This document shows positions 57,823 to 64,000 of a DNA stretch of 64,000 nt, piece after piece. The translations under genes and the position numbers were made by a program. The notes under the pieces are model-generated. The model saw only the letters and a list, made by a program, of their open reading frames with translations, had not been told where the DNA came from and ran no database searches. Position 1 is the first letter of the stretch. The number at the start of each line of letters is the position of its first letter. The DNA comes from Streptomyces sp. NBC_00459 (GTDB taxonomy: Bacteria; Actinomycetota; Actinomycetes; Streptomycetales; Streptomycetaceae), in the NCBI RefSeq assembly GCF_036013955.1, contig NZ_CP107903.1, positions 5,394,001 through 5,458,000 of the forward strand, given 5' to 3'.

Positions 57823-60267
57823 TCATGCCGGGAAGCGGCGGTCCACCCACCTCCACAGGATCTCCAGGGTGGCCGCCGCCACCGCCGCGATACCCACCGC
57901 GATCCACGGCATCGTCGTGCCCACCAGCCTCAGCGCGAAGAACTCCTGGAGCTGCGGCACGACGAGTACCACCAGGAATCCCGCGCCCATCGATGCCACC
58001 AGGACGATCCGCCACCAGGTGTAGGGGCGGGCGATGATCGCCAGCACCCACATGGAGATCAGGAACAGGGTGAGGGTCGCGGCACTCGTCTCCGCGTCCA
58101 ACGCGCCCTCGCCCGTGTAGTAGTGACGGGCAATCAGGTAGCTGGCGAAGGTTGCCACCCCCGCCAGCAGGCCGCCCGGGATCGAGTAGCGCATGACCCG
58201 CCGTACGAAGTGGGGTTTCGCGCGTTCCTTGTTGGGGGCCAGGGCCAGGAAGAAGGCCGGGACGCCGATCGTCAGGGTGGAGAGCAGGGTCAAGTGGCGT
58301 GGGAGGAACGGGTATTCGACCTGGAAGCAGACCACCAGGACGGCCAGGAGCACCGAGTAGACCGTCTTCACGAGGAACAGGGTCGCCACGCGTGTGATGT
58401 TGCCGATGACCCTGCGGCCCTCCGCCACCACCGACGGCAGTGTCGCGAAGCTGTTGTTGAGGAGGACGATCTGGGCCACGGCCCGTGTCGCCTCCGAGCC
58501 CGATCCCATGGCCACGCCGATGTCGGCGTCCTTCAGGGCCAGTACGTCGTTCACGCCGTCGCCCGTCATCGCCACCGTGTGCCCGCGTGACTGCAACGCG
58601 CCCACCATGTCCCGCTTCTGCTGCGGGGTGACCCGGCCGAAGACCGTCCCCTCGTCGAGCGCCTTCGCCATGTCGTCCTGGGAAGAGGGGAGTTGGCGGG
58701 CGTCCACCGTCGAGCCGGTCAGGCCCAGTTTGCCGGCCACCGCGCCCACGGACACCGCGTTGTCGCCCGAGATGACCTTCGCGTCGACGTCCTGCTCGGC
58801 GAAGTAGCGAAGCGTGTCCGCCGCGTCGGGGCGCAGACGCTGCTCCAGGACGACCAGGGCGGTGGGGGTCGTACCGGTGGCCACCTCCGGGTGGTCGAGT
58901 TCGCGGGTGGTGCGGGTGAGGAGGAGGACGCGCAGGCCGGCCTGGTTGAGGCGGTCCGTCTCGGAGAGGGCCGGGTCCGCGGAGGACAGCAGTACGTCCG
59001 GGGCGCCCAGCAGCCAGGTGCTCGTCTCCCCGTTGCCCTCACTGAACGACGCGCCGCTGTACTTGCGCGCCGAGGAAAACGGCAGCGACTCGGTGCAGCG
59101 CCAGTCCTCGCTGTCCGGATAGGCGTCGATGATGGCCTGGAGGGAGGCGTTCGGGCGGGGGTCGGACTCGCCGAGCGCACCCAGGACCCGCCGTACGTAG
59201 GTCTCGTCGCTGCCGCCCAGGGAGCGCAGCTCGGTCACGTCCATGCCGCCCTCGGTCAGCGTGCCCGTCTTGTCCAGGCAGACCGTGTCGACGCGCGCGA
59301 GGCCCTCGATCGCGGGCAACTCCTGTACGAGGCACTGCTGTCGGCCGAGCCGGATGACACCGATCGCGAAGGCGACGGAGGTGAGAAGGACCAGCCCCTC
59401 CGGGACCATCGGGACGATGCCGCCCACCGTGCGGGCGATCGAGTCCTTCAAGTCGTTGTCCTTGACGACCAGTTGGGTGATGCACAGGCCGATCGCGGCC
59501 GGCAGCATCATCCAGGTCACGTACTTGAGGATCGTCGAGATTCCGGTACGGAGTTCCGAGTGGACGAGCGTGAAACGTGAGGCCTCTTCGGCGAGTTGGG
59601 CCGCGTACGCCTCGCGCCCGACCTTCGTGGCCGTGAAGGCGCCGCCGCCCGCGACGACGAAACTGCCCGACATGACCGGGTCGCCGGGCTGTTTGACGAC
59701 GGGGTCGGCCTCACCGGTGAGCAGCGACTCGTCGATCTCCAGGCCGTCGGCCTCGACGCACTCCCCGTCCACGACGATCTTGTCGCCGGGGCCGATCTCG
59801 ATGAGGTCCCCGAGGACGATGTCGGAGGTGCTCACCGCTGTGGCGACGCCGTCGCGTCGGACCGTCGGCCTGGCCTCGCCGATCACGGCGAGGGAGTCGA
59901 GGGTCTTCTTCGCCCGCCACTCCTGGATGATGCCGATGCCGGTGTTGGCGAGGATGACGTAGCCGAACAGGGTGTCCTGGAACGGGGCGACGAACATCGT
60001 GATCAGCCAGAGCACGCCGATGATCGCGTTGAACCGGGTGAAGACGTTGGCACGGACGATCTCGGCGATGCTGCGGCTGCTGCGTACCGGGATGTCGTTG
60101 ATCTCGCCGCGGGCGACGCGGTCGGCGACCTCGGTGGCGGTGAGGCCCTGGGCGCGGGGGCGGCCCTCGCCTGGTGCGCCTCCGTCGGCCGGGGTGCCCG
60201 GCGCGGCGCCGGGGAGCGGGACGGGGTGCACTGGATCGAGTTCGGCGCCGGCGTCGATGTGCGTCAT
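57823..60267 (-). CDS. P-type ATPase, CtpE-like (predicted calcium exporter/importer group)
   Basis: 814 residues. Phosphorylation motif DKTGT at 332-336, actuator TGE at 184-186, TM4 PMVPEGL at 286-292, and the hinge TGDGVNDVLALKDADIGVAMG later; about ten membrane segments. The PxxPEGL core and length fit the CtpE type of M. tuberculosis, reported to carry calcium. No N-terminal metal-binding CXXC, arguing against copper. ATG 60267 is the start. A decayed C-terminal copy lies at 54470-54765. Co-location with secreted proteins rich in acidic segments might hint at calcium, but that is inference. Confidence 0.88.
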   Translation of the reverse strand: MTHIDAGAELDPVHPVPLPGAAPGTPADGGAPGEGRPRAQGLTATEVADRVARGEINDIPVRSSRSIAEIVRANVFTRFNAIIGVLWLITMFVAPFQDTLFGYVILANTGIGIIQEWRAKKTLDSLAVIGEARPTVRRDGVATAVSTSDIVLGDLIEIGPGDKIVVDGECVEADGLEIDESLLTGEADPVVKQPGDPVMSGSFVVAGGGAFTATKVGREAYAAQLAEEASRFTLVHSELRTGISTILKYVTWMMLPAAIGLCITQLVVKDNDLKDSIARTVGGIVPMVPEGLVLLTSVAFAIGVIRLGRQQCLVQELPAIEGLARVDTVCLDKTGTLTEGGMDVTELRSLGGSDETYVRRVLGALGESDPRPNASLQAIIDAYPDSEDWRCTESLPFSSARKYSGASFSEGNGETSTWLLGAPDVLLSSADPALSETDRLNQAGLRVLLLTRTTRELDHPEVATGTTPTALVVLEQRLRPDAADTLRYFAEQDVDAKVISGDNAVSVGAVAGKLGLTGSTVDARQLPSSQDDMAKALDEGTVFGRVTPQQKRDMVGALQSRGHTVAMTGDGVNDVLALKDADIGVAMGSGSEATRAVAQIVLLNNSFATLPSVVAEGRRVIGNITRVATLFLVKTVYSVLLAVLVVCFQVEYPFLPRHLTLLSTLTIGVPAFFLALAPNKERAKPHFVRRVMRYSIPGGLLAGVATFASYLIARHYYTGEGALDAETSAATLTLFLISMWVLAIIARPYTWWRIVLVASMGAGFLVVLVVPQLQEFFALRLVGTTMPWIAVGIAAVAAATLEILWRWVDRRFPA

Positions 60268-60448
60268 GTGTTCGACGGTACGTGCGGATTTGGGGCTTCA
60301 CCCGGTGAGTGGGGCAAAGATCCGACCTGGGGAGGAGGGGTGGGGTGAGGAGTGGTGCGGTGGTTGTAGTCGGAGGTGCGTAGGGGGTCGGCGGGTGGGG
60401 GTGGCGGTGGGTTGGGTTCGCCCCCGCCGCCCTTGCCCGTCCCGTCCC

Positions 60449-60516
60449 CGGGGGCTGCGCCCCCAGACCCCCGCTTCGGCCCTGGAGGGGCCTCGTCCTC
60501 AAGCGCCGGACGGGCC
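60449..60516. repeat. dispersed Streptomyces 3'-end repeat, family B, copy 3
   Basis: The hairpin CCGGGGGCTGCGCCCCCAG is followed by ACCCCCGCTTCGGCCC, GGAGGGGCCTCGTCC and TCAAGCGCCGGACGGGC. It differs from copies 1 and 2 by a short insertion. It lies between the ATPase promoter side and the DUF2530 gene end. Confidence 0.78.
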
Positions 60517-60543
60517 GGATGGTGCCGGCCCGGACTGAAATGC

Positions 60544-60792
60544 CTACTCCGACCGCGTCCTCTTGATCGCCGCGTCCCGCCCCCGGACGTACCAGATGCC
60601 GATCAGGCCCAGGCCCGTGCCCGCGAGGCACGTCCAGATCCACCACTCGTGGTTGTGGTCCTCGTACCAGCCGTAGAAGGGGAGCTGGGCCAGGAAGAGG
60701 ACGAACCAGAGGGTGGTGAGGCCTGTGATGGTGGCGACGACGGGACCCTCCAGGGGCTCCGGCGCCTCGTGCTTCGGTGTCCACTTCGCCAT
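60544..60792 (-). CDS. DUF2530 membrane protein
   Basis: 82 residues: a short N-terminal tail (MAKWTPKHEAPEPLEGPV), then two membrane helices (VATITGLTTLWFVLFLAQLPF and WTCLAGTGLGLIGIWYV) with the connecting loop YGWYEDHNHEWWIW, and a basic end (RGRDAAIKRTRSE). This is the small DUF2530 membrane family. GTG 60798 or ATG 60792 start. Role unknown. Confidence 0.85.
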   Translation of the reverse strand: MAKWTPKHEAPEPLEGPVVATITGLTTLWFVLFLAQLPFYGWYEDHNHEWWIWTCLAGTGLGLIGIWYVRGRDAAIKRTRSE

Positions 60793-60920
60793 GCGCACAG
60801 CTTACGAGGCTGCCCGGCGGGTGCTCCGCACGCCCATGGCTCCCTTGGTCGGCTCTTGTACTGCAAGGGTCTACGCGCGGAGATGGCCATTCCGACCTCA
60901 TATGTTCATACTGAAACGAC

Positions 60921-60949
60921 TTGAGCCTGGCTCTTTTCTTTCGTATGAA
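60921..60949 (+). promoter_or_regulatory. promoter of the purine permease gene
   Basis: TTGAGC (60921-60926), 17-bp spacer, TATGAA (60944-60949): good agreement with the principal-sigma consensus. It lies 34 bp before the permease start. Confidence 0.65.
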
Positions 60950-60982
60950 TCTCCAACACGCCAACAGAAACACGAGCTCTAC

Positions 60983-62413
60983 ATGTCCACCTCGGCCCCT
61001 GCCAAGGCTCCCTCCCGGGCCCCCGGTGCCCTCGACCGCCATTTCAAGATCTCGGAGCGGGGCAGCACGCTGTCCCGTGAGGTCCGCGGCGGGTTCGCCA
61101 CCTTCTTCGCGATGGCCTACATCATCGTGCTGAACCCGATCATCCTCGGCAGCGCCAAGGACATGTACGGCCATCAGCTCGACAACGGCCAGCTGGTCAC
61201 CGCCACCGCCGTGACCGCCGCCTTCACCACGCTGCTCATGGGCGTCGTCGGCAACGTGCCCATCGCGCTCGCGGCCGGACTCGGGGTCAACACCGTCGTC
61301 GCGCTCCAGCTCGCACCGCGCATGTCCTGGCCGGACGCCATGGGAATGGTCGTACTCGCCGGGTTCATCGTGATGCTGCTCGTCGCCACGGGGCTTCGTG
61401 AGCGCGTCATGAACGCCGTGCCGCTCGGGCTGCGCAAGGGCATCGCGATCGGCATCGGGCTGTTCATCATGCTGATCGGGCTCGTCGACTCCGGGTTCGT
61501 GACCCGGATCCCGGACGCAGCGCATACCACCGTGCCGCTGCAGCTCGGCGGGGACGGTCGTCTCGACGGCTGGCCGGTACTCGTCTTCGTCCTGGGTGTC
61601 CTGCTCACCCTCGCGCTGATCACCCGCAAGGTGCCCGGCGCGATCCTGATCTCGATCGTCGCCATGACCGTGCTGGCCGTTGTCATCAACGCGGTCGCGA
61701 CCGTGCCCTCCTGGGGGCTCACCACACCCAAGTGGCCCGGCAATCCGGTCGCCAGCCCCGACTTCGGGCTCATCGGCAAGGTCAGTCTCTTCGGCGGGTT
61801 CGACAAGGTCGGCGTGCTGACCGGCACCCTCTTCGTCTTCACCGTCCTGCTCTCGTGCTTCTTCGACGCGATGGGCACGATCATGGGCGTCAGCGACGAG
61901 GCCGGACTGACCGACGCCCAGGGCAACATGCCCGGCATCAACAAGGTGCTCTTCGTGGACGGCATCGCCGTCGCCGCCGGTGGCGCCAGCTCCTCCTCCG
62001 CCACCACCTGCTTCGTCGAGTCCACCGCCGGGGTGGGGGAGGGGGCCCGCACCGGGTTCGCGAACGTCGTCACCGGTTCGCTCTTCGTCGTCGCGCTGTT
62101 CCTGACCCCCGTCGCCACGATGGTGCCCTCCCAGGCGGCGACCCCGGCCCTGCTCGCCGTCGGTTTCCTGATCCTGGCCGGCTCGGTCAGGGAGATCGAC
62201 TGGGCCGACCACACCATCGCCGTCCCGGCCTTCGTGACGATGGTGATGATGCCCTTCACCTACTCGATCACCAACGGCATCGGCATGGGCTTCATCACCT
62301 TCGTGGTGCTGCGGCTGGCGGCCGGTCGCGGGCGCGAGATCCCGGTCGCCATGTACGTCGTCGCCGCCGTCTTCGGGTTCTACTACCTGATGCCGGCCCT
62401 GGGCCTGCTCTGA
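60983..62413 (+). CDS. NCS2 family purine permease (AzgA/PbuG-like)
   Basis: 476 residues with about 12-14 membrane segments. The NCS2/AzgA signature runs TTFFAMAYIIVLNPIIL-like near residue 45 (here ATFFAMAYIIVLNPIIL), ALAAGLGVNTVVA, FDAMGTIMGVSDEAGL, and SSATTCFVESTAGVGEGARTG, plus MPFTYSITNGIGMGFI. Members import hypoxanthine, guanine or adenine by proton symport. ATG 60983 is the start. Substrate inferred from family. Single gene with the promoter at 60921-60949. Confidence 0.92.
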   Translation: MSTSAPAKAPSRAPGALDRHFKISERGSTLSREVRGGFATFFAMAYIIVLNPIILGSAKDMYGHQLDNGQLVTATAVTAAFTTLLMGVVGNVPIALAAGLGVNTVVALQLAPRMSWPDAMGMVVLAGFIVMLLVATGLRERVMNAVPLGLRKGIAIGIGLFIMLIGLVDSGFVTRIPDAAHTTVPLQLGGDGRLDGWPVLVFVLGVLLTLALITRKVPGAILISIVAMTVLAVVINAVATVPSWGLTTPKWPGNPVASPDFGLIGKVSLFGGFDKVGVLTGTLFVFTVLLSCFFDAMGTIMGVSDEAGLTDAQGNMPGINKVLFVDGIAVAAGGASSSSATTCFVESTAGVGEGARTGFANVVTGSLFVVALFLTPVATMVPSQAATPALLAVGFLILAGSVREIDWADHTIAVPAFVTMVMMPFTYSITNGIGMGFITFVVLRLAAGRGREIPVAMYVVAAVFGFYYLMPALGLL

Positions 62414-62453
62414 CCTGCGACTACCCCCGACCGACCGTGTCCTGCGGGGTGTC

Positions 62454-62636
62454 TCACGGCACCCCGTAGAACCTCTCCGTCTCCTCGACCGCGCTCTGGA
62501 ACCGCTCGTCGAAGTCGTTCCGGATGAGCGTCTGGACCACGTAGTCCTGAACGCTCATTCCCCGTTTCGCCGCATGGTCCCGGAGCCGGTCGAGCAGCTC
62601 CCCGTCTATCCGCAGGCTGAGCACGTTGGTCCCCAT
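62454..62636 (-). CDS. ribbon-helix-helix (CopG-type) protein
   Basis: 60 residues: TNVLSLRIDGELLDRLRDHAAKRGMSVQDYVVQTLIR is an Arc/MetJ-type DNA-binding fold (a beta strand, two helices), followed by an acidic tail (VEETERFYGVP). It could be an orphan antitoxin or regulator; no toxin gene is next to it. ATG 62636 has no clear ribosome site. Conserved in Streptomyces by memory. Confidence 0.78.
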   Translation of the reverse strand: MGTNVLSLRIDGELLDRLRDHAAKRGMSVQDYVVQTLIRNDFDERFQSAVEETERFYGVP

Positions 62637-62758
62637 GGAGACGAGGGTCGCGGGCCGATGCGGGGCGGCGGGGGGCTTTTTGCTGTCGATTCACTCGTAC
62701 GGGTGATGTGGAGGTTCAGTGGCCCTTGTCACGGGCGATTCGGCGCGTCGCGAGTGGT

Positions 62759-62788
62759 CTTTAGTCAGAGTAATGAGTTAGGCTAAAG
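62759..62788. promoter_or_regulatory. CTTTAG-CTAAAG inverted operator at the MarR gene start
   Basis: CTTTAG (62759-62764) and CTAAAG (62783-62788) form an inverted repeat; between them GTTAGGCTAA overlaps a likely -10 (TAGGCT, 62779-62784). The start codon is at 62792, so transcription may start at or next to the ATG and the mRNA may be leaderless. A MarR protein usually binds such a site over its own promoter. Confidence 0.6.
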
Positions 62789-62791
62789 AAC

Positions 62792-63229
62792 ATGCCGGAC
62801 CTAACCCATGGCGACGACGCTGCCGCTGTGAACTCACTGCGCTCCGCCGTGATGCGCCTCTCGCGCCGACTCAAGCACCAGCGCGTCGACGAGTCGCTGA
62901 GCCCCACCGAGATGTCGGTGCTGGGCACCCTTGCCCGCTGCGGCTCGGCCACGCCGGGCGAGCTGGCCCGCAAGGAGCATGTGCAGCCGCCCTCCATGAC
63001 TCGTATCGTCGCGTTGCTGGAAGGCAAGGGCCTGGTCCGGCTGGAGCCGCATCCCGAGGATCGGCGCCAGAAGGTCGTCACCCAGACCGAGACGGCCGAG
63101 GCGATGCTCGAAGAGAGCCGCCGCAGGCGGAACGCCTGGCTGGCCGGTCTGGTCGAGGACCTGGACGAGGACGAGTGGGCCAAACTGCGCGCCGCCGCCC
63201 CCGTACTGGAGAAGCTCGCGCATCTGTAA
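62792..63229 (+). CDS. MarR family transcriptional regulator
   Basis: 145 residues. Winged helix: NSLRSAVMRLSRRLKHQRV, LSPTEMSVLGTLARCG, GELARKEHVQPPSMTRIVALLEGKGLVRLEPHPEDRRQKVVTQTETAEAML, and the C-terminal dimer helix EWAKLRAAAPVLEKL. No ribosome site exists within the 4 bases between operator and ATG 62792, consistent with leaderless translation. The MFS exporter gene begins 29 bp after its stop, so it probably controls that gene. Confidence 0.9.
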   Translation: MPDLTHGDDAAAVNSLRSAVMRLSRRLKHQRVDESLSPTEMSVLGTLARCGSATPGELARKEHVQPPSMTRIVALLEGKGLVRLEPHPEDRRQKVVTQTETAEAMLEESRRRRNAWLAGLVEDLDEDEWAKLRAAAPVLEKLAHL

Positions 63230-63258
63230 AGCAGGACCCAGCAAGGAGGCGATTACCT

Positions 63259-64000
63259 TTGAGTTCGGGAACCGGAGCAGACTCCGCACCCGCACCAGCC
63301 ACCCACGACCCCCAGCCCGCTCCCCGTCCCACCGCGCCCGTGACTCCTGCGGTACTTGTTCCTTCCACCGCGCCGGTGACTTCCGCGGTGCCTGTCACTT
63401 CCACCGCGCCGGTGATTCCCACGAATCCCGTGGCGCCCGTGGCTTCCTCCGTACCCGTGACGCCCGCCGCACCCGTGACGCCCGTCGTGACCGTCGCATC
63501 CTCCGCATCCGTCGGGCGCCCCGCGCCCGCTGATTCCCCGGAGCCGTCTGCCGGTCTCCCCGCGCCTTCCGACGGGGCGGAGTCCCCCCGCGCCGGCTCC
63601 CGCGCCGCGATGTTCAGTTCGCTGAAGGTCCGGAACTACCGCCTCTTCTTCCTCGGCCAGGTCGTCTCCAACATCGGCACCTGGATGCAGCGCATCGCCC
63701 AGGACTGGCTGGTTCTCAGCCTCACCGGCTCGTCGACCGCCGTCGGCATCACGACGGCGCTTCAGTTCCTGCCGATGCTCCTCTTCGGTCTGTACGGCGG
63801 TGTCCTCGTCGACCGGCTGCCCAAGCGGCCCACGCTGCTCGTCACGCAGACGATGATGGCCGTCACCGGCCTCGCGCTCGCCGCACTGACCCTCACGGGT
63901 GGCGTCGAGGTCTGGCACGTCTACCTCGCCGCCTTCGCCGTCGGTCTCGCCACGGTCGTCGACAACCCGGCCCGGCAGTCCTTCGTGTCCGAGATGGTCG
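63259..64000 (+). CDS. MFS transporter, partial (N-terminal part, runs off right edge)
   Basis: 247 residues shown. TTG 63259 has GGAGG 9 bases upstream. The first about 117 residues are an unusual low-complexity Pro/Val/Thr stretch with repeats such as APVTPAV, APVTSAV and PVTPAAPVTPVV, ending SPRAGSRA. Then the MFS core begins MFSSLKVRNYRLFFLGQVVSN, with GTWMQRIAQDWLVLSLTG, GGVLVDRLPKRPTLLVTQ (loop motif) and GLATVVDNPARQSFVSEMV. The MFS core resembles the EntS/enterobactin-exporter-like group by DNPARQSFV. Likely an exporter under MarR control. Confidence 0.88.
   Translation, partial: MSSGTGADSAPAPATHDPQPAPRPTAPVTPAVLVPSTAPVTSAVPVTSTAPVIPTNPVAPVASSVPVTPAAPVTPVVTVASSASVGRPAPADSPEPSAGLPAPSDGAESPRAGSRAAMFSSLKVRNYRLFFLGQVVSNIGTWMQRIAQDWLVLSLTGSSTAVGITTALQFLPMLLFGLYGGVLVDRLPKRPTLLVTQTMMAVTGLALAALTLTGGVEVWHVYLAAFAVGLATVVDNPARQSFVSEMV

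Noticed and set aside
59711..62212. Long reverse frame over the purine permease and ATPase start
   Set aside because: Antisense to two clearly coding genes; no domain matches.
62437..62466. Terminator between the permease and the ribbon-helix-helix gene
   Set aside because: CGGGGTG/CACCCCG is only a 7-bp stem and overlaps the 3' end of the convergent gene; too weak to call.

Overview
The window is high-GC actinobacterial chromosome, almost certainly Streptomyces. Supporting signs are strong third-position GC codon use, frequent GTG and TTG starts, DasR-type dre operators, CIRCE-controlled groEL, WhiJ/Scr1-type regulator plus DUF397 pairs, the futalosine menaquinone genes mqnD and mqnB, and trehalose synthesis by OtsA/OtsB. 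From memory the gene order resembles the S. coelicolor SCO4284-SCO4337 interval. No rRNA, tRNA, CRISPR array, insertion sequence or prophage was recognised.

Layout. 0-2.8 kb holds aminosugar genes: partial nagA and a ROK kinase, divergent from a sugar-binding lipoprotein, with two dre operators between them. 2.8-6.5 kb holds compatible-solute and glycogen-type metabolism: convergent otsB/otsA and a glucosyl-3-phosphoglycerate synthase. 6.6-11.3 kb is a stress and sulfur/amino-acid block: a SAM-I riboswitch with threonine synthase, a CysO-like sulfur carrier, a cold-shock protein, and groEL with promoter and HrcA operator. 11.4-22.5 kb is mixed accessory sequence: an old yellow enzyme, a secreted protein, two tandem Uma2 proteins (one fused to an XRE helix-turn-helix), a frameshifted regulator, a Scr1-type regulator with DUF397, small proteins, a TPR protein and an acetyltransferase. 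22.5-24.6 kb is MurNAc-6-phosphate recycling: murQ with an RpiR regulator. 25-39 kb is mostly conserved core: mycothiol-type enzymes, CutC with its own dre-like site, a HelD-like RNA polymerase recycling motor, an XPB helicase, a Helicase_C_3-type protein, a 147-bp minisatellite and a HAD hydrolase. 39-49.3 kb holds a cold-shock protein, mqnD/mqnB, a DUF2771 lipoprotein, two conserved transporters or membrane proteins, DUF3027, an SPFH protein and a large sacsin-like GHKL protein.

49.3-57.8 kb is the most unusual part. It has three intact paralogues of a secreted family (DUF5707-like) that share a conserved leader, plus a decayed fourth copy. It also has a frameshifted remnant of the neighbouring P-type ATPase, a broken FG-GAP/VCBS gene, a 53-bp almost perfect palindrome, a small secreted metzincin protease and two paralogous secreted proteins. 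This looks like a site of repeated duplication and decay. 57.8-64 kb holds the intact CtpE-like ATPase, DUF2530, a purine permease, a ribbon-helix-helix protein, a MarR regulator that may be leaderless, and the start of an MFS exporter.

The aminosugar theme recurs. NagA/NagK, MurQ/RpiR and a dre-like site at cutC suggest that part of the window answers to cell-wall and chitin-derived aminosugars. Terminators and two dispersed Streptomyces repeat families mark many gene ends.
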